Below, piece after piece: positions 10,648 through 18,659 of a DNA stretch of 64,000 nt. This stretch comes from Flavobacteriales bacterium. GTDB lineage: Bacteria; Bacteroidota; Bacteroidia; Flavobacteriales_G; Salibacteraceae. The stretch lies in contig DNTB01000076.1 of assembly GCA_003499525.1 (NCBI GenBank), positions 70,253 through 134,252 on the forward strand. The letters run 5' to 3'. Numbering within the stretch: position 1 is the stretch's first letter; every line of letters begins with the position of its first letter. The notes under the pieces were generated by a model that was not told where the DNA came from, did no database searches, and worked only from the letters and a program-made list of their open reading frames with translations. Made by a program: the position numbers and the translations under genes.

Positions 10648-10673
10648 TACCTTTGTGGTTTGACCCAAATTTA
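10648..10673. promoter_or_regulatory. Divergent promoter pair, CBS gene / pdxJ
   Basis: In the 60-bp gap there are two matches to the Bacteroidota -7 box TAnnTTTG: TACCTTTG at 10648-10655 on the plus strand, towards pdxJ, and TAAATTTG at 10673-10666 on the minus strand, towards the CBS gene. No good TTTG -33 box is seen at the usual spacing. The boxes alone are short and could arise by chance. Confidence 0.38.
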
Positions 10674-10681
10674 GAAATTAT

Positions 10682-11398
10682 ATGACTCGTCTGAGTGTGA
10701 ACATTAATAAAGTTGCCACCATTAGAAATGCCCGTGGTGGAGATATTCCTAATGTTGTTGAATTTGCCAAAACTTGTGAGGAGAGCGGTGCACAGGGTAT
10801 AACAGTTCATCCGAGACCCGATGAAAGACATATCCGGTTTAATGATGTTTATGAACTAGCTGAGCGAGTTGAAACCGAATTTAATATCGAAGGGTATCCG
10901 TCAAGAGGTTTCATGAAAATGGTCCTTGATGTGAAACCACACCAGGTTACATTGGTTCCGGATCCGCCGGATGTACTTACCTCCAATGCAGGCTGGGACA
11001 CAAAAAAGAACTTTGACTTCCTGTTGGGTGTTATTGATACTCTAAAATCAGCTGGAATACGCACTTCAATTTTTATGGAAACAGACCTCAAGCTCATTGA
11101 ATATGCGGCAAAAATCGGAACAGAGCGTATCGAGCTCTACACGGAATCCTATGCTAAAGGCTTCCCTGTCGCACCAAAGAAGACTGTAGCTCCTTTTGTG
11201 CGGGCAGCTAAAACCGCACATGAGCTTGGGATGGAAGTAAATGCCGGGCACGACCTTAGCCTTGAGAATCTGAAATTTTTTAAAGAACATGTACAACCGC
11301 TTGCTGAAGTGTCCATCGGGCATGCTTTAATAAGTGATGCCCTGTACTATGGGATTACCAATACCATTCAGCTTTATTTGAGAGCTCTACAAAAATGA
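10682..11398 (+). CDS. pdxJ: Pyridoxine 5'-phosphate synthase
   Basis: Condenses 1-deoxy-D-xylulose 5-phosphate with 3-amino-2-oxopropyl phosphate to make pyridoxine 5'-phosphate. 238 aa, typical length, TIM barrel. Diagnostic start RLSVNINKVATIRNARGG, then GITVHPRPDERHI (catalytic histidines), VTLVPDPP, TSIFMETD, ELYTESYAKGF and the end VNAGHDLSLEN... with EVSIGHALISDALYYG. Preceded by a TAnnTTTG box in the divergent gap; the following hydrolase overlaps it by 4 bp (ATGA), so the two are coupled. Confidence 0.97.
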   Translation: MTRLSVNINKVATIRNARGGDIPNVVEFAKTCEESGAQGITVHPRPDERHIRFNDVYELAERVETEFNIEGYPSRGFMKMVLDVKPHQVTLVPDPPDVLTSNAGWDTKKNFDFLLGVIDTLKSAGIRTSIFMETDLKLIEYAAKIGTERIELYTESYAKGFPVAPKKTVAPFVRAAKTAHELGMEVNAGHDLSLENLKFFKEHVQPLAEVSIGHALISDALYYGITNTIQLYLRALQK

Positions 11399-12156
11399 AA
11401 TTAAACTGCAGGCAATACGGTGAAGGCGATCCCCTGATCATTATGCACGGCTTATTTGGTATGCTGGATAACTGGACTACCCTCGCCAAAATGTGGGCTA
11501 AGGATTTTCATGTCGTCACCGTGGACATGAGAAATCATGGCCATTCGGATAGGTCAGATATTTTGAATTATGACGTCATGATGGATGACATACGCGAACT
11601 GATGGACGAGTTGCATCTTCCTCATGTCAGTCTTCTGGGGCATTCTATGGGTGGAAAAGTGGCCATGAAACTCGCTCAAAATTACCCACAGGATATCGAA
11701 AGGCTCATTGTTGCCGATATTGGACCCAAGAATTACCCCGTGCATCACAGAGATATTTTGGACACCTTGTGTTCTATGAATCTTGAAGAGATAAAAACAA
11801 GGAAGCAGGCTCAGGATTTTCTTACTGAAAGAATGAGAAATGAAGGAGTCGTTCTCTTTTTTCTTAAGAATCTATATTGGAATGATGACAAAAAGCTGGA
11901 ATGGCGATTCAATTTAAAAGTTATAGAGGACCATATCGAAAAAGTAGGAATCGCCATTGAAGATCAGATTTACAGAGGGCGGACGCTTTTTCTAAGAGGG
12001 GATTTATCTCCCTATATCCTCGATGATGACTGGCCTGAAATTCAGGTCATTTTTCCGGATAGTGAACTCATAACTGTACATGATGCCGGACATTGGCTTC
12101 ATGCCGAAAAGCGGCAAGAATTTTATGAAGCGGTATATCAGTTTCTTAAGAGCTAA
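11395..12156 (+). CDS. Alpha/beta-hydrolase (YbfF-like esterase)
   Basis: 253 aa, cytoplasmic. Oxyanion motif HGLFGMLDNW near residue 19, nucleophile elbow GHSMGGKVA (Ser about 84), a late Asp in the RGDLSPYI region and catalytic His in VHDAGHWLHAEK. This arrangement matches acyl-CoA/ester thioesterases of the YbfF type. The substrate is not predictable. ATGA overlap with pdxJ suggests translational coupling; the 3' end overlaps the convergent lipoprotein gene by 4 bp. Confidence 0.88.
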   Translation: MKLNCRQYGEGDPLIIMHGLFGMLDNWTTLAKMWAKDFHVVTVDMRNHGHSDRSDILNYDVMMDDIRELMDELHLPHVSLLGHSMGGKVAMKLAQNYPQDIERLIVADIGPKNYPVHHRDILDTLCSMNLEEIKTRKQAQDFLTERMRNEGVVLFFLKNLYWNDDKKLEWRFNLKVIEDHIEKVGIAIEDQIYRGRTLFLRGDLSPYILDDDWPEIQVIFPDSELITVHDAGHWLHAEKRQEFYEAVYQFLKS

Positions 12157-13358
12157 TCGAAATTTGTAGTGAGCTTAAACCTTAGAACGCGCCCGTTACC
12201 CTTGTCCGCTACGTAAACAATTTCATTCAGATAAGCGACAGCTACGGGGTTGTTAAATTGGTTAGGCTCAATACCCGTTCCACCAAAAGACACTTTAATG
12301 TGCTTAACTTCTCCTGACCCGGGGGGTGGTTGTACCCCTTCCAGACCATTGCTGGTGAATTGATACAAAGAATCTTTAGCTTCATCGATCACAAAAATGA
12401 ATCCAGTACCATCTCCCGCGAGGGTTATATCTACAGGTTTCAGAAATTTATTGGGTTCAGATATGAACCCAAATGCTTTGGAGGTATCTATTTGCCCGAT
12501 AGGGTTAGGTACATATTCCAGCCCAAAGTCCGTTTCTCGATATTCGATCTGTCTCACTCTATACAGGTTGTCGGGATCAGCATCAATAGAGGTGTAAAAA
12601 AAGTCTCTTGAAAAGCTGGCGCTAATTTGCGGAGGTTGTGCTCTTGAAGTCAGCCCGAAGGGCATTTTGAAGAAATCTTTAAATACTCCTCCCTGGGTGG
12701 TGACGCTAATCGGAGTAATATAGGTGTCGTTAGCATTGAAAAGAAGAACCGCATCATCAGGCCCGCCAAATTTGGCAGGATCATTATTAGGTCCGGTTCT
12801 GGACACATAAAACTCGTTCACATCGATTACAGCAGCGTCAGTGAAGCGCACATCTCCATCACTTCTAGAAAAGGAGCTTTTGAAATAAAATGGATGAACA
12901 ATCTCGTTAACGATTCTCGCATTATTGAGCCCATAACCCAGATCGCCCTGTAAATCAATACGGTACAAACATGCAAGTTCATAGTCTGTTCCTGCAATGG
13001 TGGTGTCTTTTGTTCCTATGGCAATAAGGTTTAGGCGTCGATCCTGAATTACCGCCGTTACACCGGGCACACGAAAACTGTAGAGTTCACGTCCACTCTG
13101 ATCCAATGCAATAATCGATTCTGCGGCTTCATCTACTACATAAATCAACTCGTCGAAGCCAGCATGAATATCGGTAGGTGCAAGGAATTGATCAAGTATG
13201 GGAAGTATAGGCACATAAGCAACCGGTCTTGCCTGGAAGTCGGGAATATCGATGAAATCAACATCGGTTTTCTCTCCAAAAAAACCATCGCAGGAGATGA
13301 CAAAGAATGCCAGCATTCCTAAAAGTATCTGAACTAAATTCCTATTCGCGCTTATCAT
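12153..13358 (-). CDS. Beta-propeller (NHL-type) lipoprotein
   Basis: 401 aa. Lipoprotein signal with lipobox FVISCDG (Cys about 23), so membrane-anchored outside the cytoplasm. The body has repeated propeller-like segments: FLAPTDIHAGFDELIYVVDEAAESIIALDQSG, FLKPVDITLAGDGTGFIFVIDEAKDSLYQF, and FNNPVAVAYLNEIVYVADKGNGRVLRFKL. Each carries the (V/F)D..(A)..(I/L) pattern of NHL/6-bladed propellers, with the three most regular blades at the two ends. The function is probably binding rather than catalysis. It is the last gene of the long minus-strand run, and its start overlaps the PorV-like gene by 17 bp. Confidence 0.8.
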   Translation of the reverse strand: MISANRNLVQILLGMLAFFVISCDGFFGEKTDVDFIDIPDFQARPVAYVPILPILDQFLAPTDIHAGFDELIYVVDEAAESIIALDQSGRELYSFRVPGVTAVIQDRRLNLIAIGTKDTTIAGTDYELACLYRIDLQGDLGYGLNNARIVNEIVHPFYFKSSFSRSDGDVRFTDAAVIDVNEFYVSRTGPNNDPAKFGGPDDAVLLFNANDTYITPISVTTQGGVFKDFFKMPFGLTSRAQPPQISASFSRDFFYTSIDADPDNLYRVRQIEYRETDFGLEYVPNPIGQIDTSKAFGFISEPNKFLKPVDITLAGDGTGFIFVIDEAKDSLYQFTSNGLEGVQPPPGSGEVKHIKVSFGGTGIEPNQFNNPVAVAYLNEIVYVADKGNGRVLRFKLTTNFD

Positions 13359-14346
13359 TATTCAGTGTAAAAGAAAGTCCTACATTGTGCAAGACACCAA
13401 AGTGTCCGGTGGGTTGAGCAGAATAGTCAATCATTAAGGGGTGTGCGCCAATTTTAGATCGAAGGCCCAATCCAAATACGGGCCAATAATGGTCTTGTAC
13501 ATTAATTTTATAGCCCAATCGCAGGTAAAGGACTTTTACATAATTATACTCAAGGCCCAACCGGAAGTTCTCAGCATTGTCTGATGGATGATCCAATTCA
13601 AAAGCAAAAAGAAAGGTATGTCGGTCTTTTTGATAGGGGATCAATGAAAACCCCAGCCTGAAGACGGATGCTGAAGCATAATTCTCAAGTGCCACTCCGC
13701 TCCGGTTCAGGTCTACTTCCAGATAATCTCCTTTAAGCGTTGAGTTTCCTCCAAAATTTTGCAGCATGACGGCAAAGCTGAGGTCTTTCCAGTCGGTTTG
13801 GTAAGCAAAGCCCAGATCAAAAGTGAAAGTATGATTGGTGTATTCGGCCAGTTGCTCATATATGTAGCGCCCGGTCAAACCAAAGGTGAACATATCCGAC
13901 AAACGACGAGCGTAGCTCACTCCGGTTGCGATAGTATTTGCTGAAACCTTTTGGCCTGTGCCCTGCGGTTGAAACTCTGTTCGGACTTCCATTTGACCTG
14001 AACTCAAGTGGTTTACGGAAATTCCTATGGCTGATGAATTATTTGAGGGCAAAACCGCTGAAACATACCCCTGATAAATACCAGCCCCCAGCAGAAAACT
14101 GGAATATGTGATGTTCAGCCCCTCTAAGTCAGGCATATATGCCGGGTTGCTGAAAGTGGAATAGCCCCCGGAATTCATTGATACCGATGCTCCTCCCATT
14201 GCAGTAGACCGGGGGTTCATATCGTTTTTTAGGAATGAAAAAGTTGCCAGACCGGTTCTTTGACCTCCAAGATTCGGGAGTACCTGAGCCTGACTTGTAG
14301 CACTCATGACGATCGTAATTATTATGCCTGGCAGAATCCTTTTCAT
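13342..14346 (-). CDS. PorV/PorQ-family outer-membrane barrel
   Basis: 334 aa with a signal peptide (MKRILPGIIITIVMSATSQAQ). The mature N-terminus contains FSFLKNDMNPRSTAMGGASVSM, the AMGGA motif of PorV/PorQ-like barrels of the FadL superfamily, followed by NPAYMPDLEGLNITYSSF. Alternating strands continue to DYSAQPTGHFGVLHNVGLSFTL. In characterised T9SS, PorV delivers cargo and PorQ anchors it; many Bacteroidota carry extra family members beside individual cargo genes. Here it follows a TonB-dependent receptor by 3 bp and overlaps a propeller lipoprotein, so it is more likely part of this surface locus than the core secretion machine. That last point is inference. Confidence 0.82.
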   Translation of the reverse strand: MKRILPGIIITIVMSATSQAQVLPNLGGQRTGLATFSFLKNDMNPRSTAMGGASVSMNSGGYSTFSNPAYMPDLEGLNITYSSFLLGAGIYQGYVSAVLPSNNSSAIGISVNHLSSGQMEVRTEFQPQGTGQKVSANTIATGVSYARRLSDMFTFGLTGRYIYEQLAEYTNHTFTFDLGFAYQTDWKDLSFAVMLQNFGGNSTLKGDYLEVDLNRSGVALENYASASVFRLGFSLIPYQKDRHTFLFAFELDHPSDNAENFRLGLEYNYVKVLYLRLGYKINVQDHYWPVFGLGLRSKIGAHPLMIDYSAQPTGHFGVLHNVGLSFTLNNDKRE

Positions 14347-14349
14347 TGA

Positions 14350-17190
14350 TTAAAACTTGAAACTAATGGCATATAAAATTTGACGTGGAGCCAGGTATCT
14401 CGCCGGGTCATCAGGCAATGCTCCATTCTCTTCCGGCCCTAAATATCGGTTATCTCTGTATTGTTCCGTGACATCATCACCGGGTTCATAGCCCCTTCCG
14501 GTAATTGGGTTTACAACCTGGGCATTTTTATTGTCGAACAGGTTTCTCACCTCAACGCTAAGTATTATTCCGGATTTTTTTACCCGATTCACCACAATTT
14601 CATACGAGATCTTTAAATCGGCATTAAACCACGCCTTTCCGATTTCTTGTAAGTACTTGTCCAGTTCAGGCTCGTACAATGGCCTCCCCAGTTCGTTTTC
14701 ACCTACCTTCACATAGGGGGTATAGCGATATCCTGATGTATATCTAAACTGTGTAAATATGCTTAGCCCATCCAGTTTAATTCCTGCAACACGCAGTGTA
14801 GAGTCCGGTTTAAAGAGAACTCCTAACTTAATATCCCATGGCCTATCCCATGCCAGATATTGCTCGCTTGTGAGGGCTACTTCACCGTTTTGTTCAATCT
14901 GTAAATTGCTCTCTCTGGCTGAATTTGATTTACCCCGAGCTACCTGATAAGCAATGTTAAAATTAGTTCGGAAATGTCTGTTTGCCCTCCAGAAAAGGCT
15001 GGTTTCAAGACCATATATGCGGGCATAATCCTGATTTATATACATACGCTTCGTCACGGGACGGCCCGTAACATCATTTACAATAACTGAACGTGATACG
15101 ATATAATCAAATCTGTTGTTATTGTATGCCGCAACGGCAACGGCAAAGTCCTTGGTAATTTGGGTTTTCATTCCAAGTTCGTAGTTGACACTCACTTCAG
15201 GATTCAAATTGGGATTACCCAGATTTCCGAGAAATGAATTTTCAACATAGGTGGTATCCAGTCCCTGAAATACAAAACGAGGGTGTGGAAGCCGCATGAA
15301 ATGACCGTAATTAAAATAGAGTATTATGTTGTCCGAAACTGGAAATGATACATTAATCTTCGGCAATAATCTTGCCTTCCACCGCATGCCGAAAAGACCA
15401 AAAGTTTCATTCATATAGTCTTCACGGATTTGATCTACCACGGGTGTTCGAGGGTCAGCAACGACATCATCTAGATAAGTTCCCTGTGCCCAATAATTCA
15501 GTCGTAAACCTAACGTAGCTACTATGCCTTTATAGGTAATAACATCCTGAGCAAAGATTCCGCCGTTCATTGGATTCACTTTCCAGAGGTCGTTCGAAAC
15601 CCCGATGGATGTGGATGGCGTGGTGAGTGTATCGTTGACTACGATGGGGGCTCCTACCCACGGCTTGAATACGTCAACCCATTGATATTCAATGAAGTGG
15701 TGCTCGTGACCAAAACTAAACCGGTGCGATTTGTTCTCAGGGTAGTACCCAAATTTGTACTTGATAGTATAGTCTTCTACATAGTGATCGTGCCAGGTTC
15801 CTGTTATTCCTCCGTTATTAATGAGCCATGGCCCGGGAAGCACATAGCGCACATCATCATCAGGATTAAACAGATCGACAGGATCAGTAACGATATCATC
15901 CTCATCAAGAATTTCCTCCACTGTTTCTTGCCGAAAAGGCCTTCCGTTGGCATCAGCTCTAAGGTTGACAAACAGTCTCCCCACGGAGGCATTAATGTTC
16001 CATTTATTGTTGAAGAAATGATTGACATTAAGCACGGTCAGATTACTCTGATGTGTATATGTTGTGGCATTGTCAAGATTCAAACTTCGACGGTATTGAA
16101 AACCGGGGGCCAGAATTTGATCAAATCCGATAATTTGAAGGGTTCGTGTATTCTGGTTGATCTTTAGACTGTGTTGATTGGTAATGAAGAATTTTGTTCC
16201 AGGCTTTAGCTCATAAGATACTTTGATGGTATTGCTGTAAGAGTTATTGTATCTGGGCGCCCATATGGAATCATTGCTCGGTAGCAACGAACTATGCAGT
16301 TGATTAGCCGTTGAGCCGAAATAATCGTCCGTAAGTGTAGCATCTAGAGCAAAGAAATAGCGGAATCTTTTCTTTTTTCCTGGGAGAGCACCGCCCAGAT
16401 TGAGATTAAATATATCGGTATTCCAAGAGTAAGCGGCATCTCTATCGAAGTAGAGGTTATCTCTCTGCCAGAAACCGCCGATCTGAAATTCCTCCCCTCC
16501 TTCTCTAATCTTGGTAGAAATAACTCCGGCCATTCCTCCATCCACATCAGCACCGGCACCTCCGGTGGTAATATCGATATTCTGAACCGAATTCGATGCG
16601 ACATTAACCGCCGATCCTGATCCTGCAAGGGGGTCTTGTGCATTGATACCATCAACGACAAAATCCGTTTCATAGACCCTTCCTCCCCGAATGGAGAGCC
16701 CGTCAGTTGTTTGATTAACACCGGCTTGCATGGAGGCCACCTCATTTACATCCCTCGCGTTCATTTCCTGCAATGCTTCCTGCGATATGCGTACTTCAGA
16801 GGCCGCCGATTCAAGATCGACAAGATTGCTCTGCCCCACTACAGTGACTGCCTGAAGGGTTTGAGATCTTAGAACCAGTGTTGAGTTTAATTTGGTATCT
16901 CCCGAATTTTTGATCGTGATCCCGTTATAGATTTTATCCGCATAGCCGATGAAACTAACTTTCACAGAATAATCACCGGGTTTGATGTCTTTGATGACGT
17001 AGTTGCCGTCAATATCTGTAGCCGTTCCCTTATACGTACCCACTATGAGAACTGTAGCTCCGATAAGGGCCTCTCCGGTAGCATCATCGGTAATTTTTCC
17101 TTTGAGCACTCCCTGACCCATAATCGAGTTAGCGACCATTACTAACAAAATGACAATCAATGTTTTATATGTCCTACCAGTTGAAATCAT
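14350..17190 (-). CDS. TonB-dependent receptor with carboxypeptidase-like N-terminal domain
   Basis: 946 aa outer-membrane transporter. Signal peptide (to about residue 25), then a carboxypeptidase regulatory-like domain (GVLKGKITDDATGEALIGATV..., ending VKVSFIGYADK, about 26-105). A plug domain follows (NEVASMQAGVNQTTDGLSIRGG..., about 145-235; DFVVDGIN and GVISTKIREGG), then a 22-strand barrel ending ...APRQILYAISFKF, with a terminal aromatic residue. No SusD partner lies next to it, so it is not a canonical PUL pair. It starts 17 bp inside the end of the upstream lipoprotein gene and ends 3 bp before the PorV-like gene. The imported substrate is unknown. Confidence 0.9.
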   Translation of the reverse strand: MISTGRTYKTLIVILLVMVANSIMGQGVLKGKITDDATGEALIGATVLIVGTYKGTATDIDGNYVIKDIKPGDYSVKVSFIGYADKIYNGITIKNSGDTKLNSTLVLRSQTLQAVTVVGQSNLVDLESAASEVRISQEALQEMNARDVNEVASMQAGVNQTTDGLSIRGGRVYETDFVVDGINAQDPLAGSGSAVNVASNSVQNIDITTGGAGADVDGGMAGVISTKIREGGEEFQIGGFWQRDNLYFDRDAAYSWNTDIFNLNLGGALPGKKKRFRYFFALDATLTDDYFGSTANQLHSSLLPSNDSIWAPRYNNSYSNTIKVSYELKPGTKFFITNQHSLKINQNTRTLQIIGFDQILAPGFQYRRSLNLDNATTYTHQSNLTVLNVNHFFNNKWNINASVGRLFVNLRADANGRPFRQETVEEILDEDDIVTDPVDLFNPDDDVRYVLPGPWLINNGGITGTWHDHYVEDYTIKYKFGYYPENKSHRFSFGHEHHFIEYQWVDVFKPWVGAPIVVNDTLTTPSTSIGVSNDLWKVNPMNGGIFAQDVITYKGIVATLGLRLNYWAQGTYLDDVVADPRTPVVDQIREDYMNETFGLFGMRWKARLLPKINVSFPVSDNIILYFNYGHFMRLPHPRFVFQGLDTTYVENSFLGNLGNPNLNPEVSVNYELGMKTQITKDFAVAVAAYNNNRFDYIVSRSVIVNDVTGRPVTKRMYINQDYARIYGLETSLFWRANRHFRTNFNIAYQVARGKSNSARESNLQIEQNGEVALTSEQYLAWDRPWDIKLGVLFKPDSTLRVAGIKLDGLSIFTQFRYTSGYRYTPYVKVGENELGRPLYEPELDKYLQEIGKAWFNADLKISYEIVVNRVKKSGIILSVEVRNLFDNKNAQVVNPITGRGYEPGDDVTEQYRDNRYLGPEENGALPDDPARYLAPRQILYAISFKF

Positions 17191-18619
17191 TATTCAATAT
17201 TTGGTCATATAAAGTCTCGAGGTCGGTTGGGTTTTTGTCGAATTTGTAAAGCTCCACAGAGAAGAAGTACTGATAAATATTGTTGTTCCCATTTACTCTG
17301 CGGGCACCGACAACATTTGGTCCCTGCCAAGGGGGGATAATGGTAAGGTCAGCACGGTAAAATGGTTCAGCATCTGCTGAAATGTAGAACGGGGATGCCC
17401 CCGTAATTACGGTTGATGGTGAAAGGTCCGGGTAGTTACCTGAAACAACCGGATAGATAACACTATCAGGGAGTATTCTCGCTTGTCCTTTTGCACTTGA
17501 CAGGCTGTCCAAAGGTAGTGTGCTTGTAATACCTGTTATAATTTGATCCTGCGCAAAGGAGGTTGTTATCAAAGATTTGCCCGAGTTATTAGAGAATAGT
17601 TGAATGGAAGGTGATGCGAACTCCAGCATTAAAGCATCTAAACCTGAGATCGCGTTGGTCACATTGGACTGATCTGAAATGAAAAAGAGCTTGTCGTAAT
17701 GTTGCAATAGAAGATCAAAGGTCGGTGTCCAGAATTTTACCATGTACAGGTTTCCATCGCGACCGTAATCAGCAAAGTCATAATCAGAAACTACCATAGA
17801 CAGTCGGCTGCGGTACCTTTGGGATACACTCAAAGGAACACCAGAAACAACAAGCAACTCACTTGTTTTTTCTTTGATATATAGGCTTTCAGAGGTATCA
17901 GGTGTGCTTTCGGCCAGTGCAATGTCTGAAACTTTAATATAGAACCGGTTTGTATCGGCAAGCTTGAGCCCATCAATAGAAACACTGGAGGGAACCAGGG
18001 CGTCACCATAGTAAACCGTGGCACTTACGCTACCTGTAGCTTCAGGATCATCAGGAACTAACGAGATTCTCGGCTGAGCTACATCTATTTCAGTCCATGA
18101 TCCGTCGTTGATTTTTAGAAATGCTTTTACGATGGTTTCATCTCCATCTAAGTCGGTTCCTTCCCATTCCAAAGTGGTGACGAGGTTAACCGTATCTGCA
18201 GGGAATGACCGCTCCAGAATTTCAGCGACAGGAGGTGTGTTTTTTAATGGGATAGTAAGCAAAGCAGGGGTAGGGTCAACATTATCTTCATTGTCAATAG
18301 CACGTACATACAAATCGATGTCAAGAGTGTCGGCGCCAGATTCCAATTCAAAGCGAAAAATGCTGTCGTATTCCTCGGTAAAGGCCCAGTTCTGGTTGTC
18401 GAGAGAAATCTCAAATCCTTTTATGAAACCATCCTGATCGGTGCCGGTCCAACTGATGAATATTACACTGTTCAAGCGATTTTCTCCTGTCAGGTTAATT
18501 TCAATTGGTGTAATTATGGTGTCTGGTTCACGATTAGTAAAGCGATCCCCCTGTCGTTCACAGCCCAATAAGAGCAAAACGAAAGTTGATAAGAACCAAT
18601 ATGACCTGATTGACAACAT
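17174..18619 (-). CDS. Ig/Fn3-type lipoprotein with alpha/beta C-terminal region
   Basis: 481 aa. The start at 18619 (MLSIRSYWFLSTFVLLLLGC) gives an ideal lipobox LLGC. An upstream GTG in frame would begin within the hairpin of the terminator at 18629-18650 and add a run of Ala/Pro that makes no sense as a signal. Two Ig/Fn3-like repeats: FISWTGTDQDGFIKGFEISLDNQNW (about 50-130) and TLEWEGTDLDGDETIVKAFLKINDG (about 145-240). A C-terminal region follows (LLVVSGVPLSVSQRYRSRLS... to the end) with alternating strands and helices, possibly an amidotransferase/flavodoxin-like fold. I do not recognise the function. It probably sits on the outer-membrane surface beside the TonB receptor. Confidence 0.75.
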   Translation of the reverse strand: MLSIRSYWFLSTFVLLLLGCERQGDRFTNREPDTIITPIEINLTGENRLNSVIFISWTGTDQDGFIKGFEISLDNQNWAFTEEYDSIFRFELESGADTLDIDLYVRAIDNEDNVDPTPALLTIPLKNTPPVAEILERSFPADTVNLVTTLEWEGTDLDGDETIVKAFLKINDGSWTEIDVAQPRISLVPDDPEATGSVSATVYYGDALVPSSVSIDGLKLADTNRFYIKVSDIALAESTPDTSESLYIKEKTSELLVVSGVPLSVSQRYRSRLSMVVSDYDFADYGRDGNLYMVKFWTPTFDLLLQHYDKLFFISDQSNVTNAISGLDALMLEFASPSIQLFSNNSGKSLITTSFAQDQIITGITSTLPLDSLSSAKGQARILPDSVIYPVVSGNYPDLSPSTVITGASPFYISADAEPFYRADLTIIPPWQGPNVVGARRVNGNNNIYQYFFSVELYKFDKNPTDLETLYDQILNNDFNW

Positions 18620-18650
18620 AAAAAAGATGGGAGCTGCTGGCGCAGCTCCC
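18620..18650 (-). terminator. Rho-independent terminator inside the surface-protein cluster
   Basis: Perfect 9-bp stem GGGAGCTGC / GCAGCTCCC (18629-18637, 18642-18650) with a 4-base loop, followed on the minus strand by ATCTTTTTT. It lies 9 bp after the stop of the T9SS-sorted OB-fold gene and 1 bp before the ATG of the next gene, so it may work as an internal attenuator lowering expression of the lipoprotein, TonB receptor and PorV-like genes relative to the secreted proteins. Confidence 0.82.
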
Positions 18651-18659
18651 ATTCTGAGA

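Noticed and set aside
15682..16167. 161-residue plus-strand frame inside the TonB receptor
   Set aside because: Antisense shadow of the receptor barrel coding sequence.
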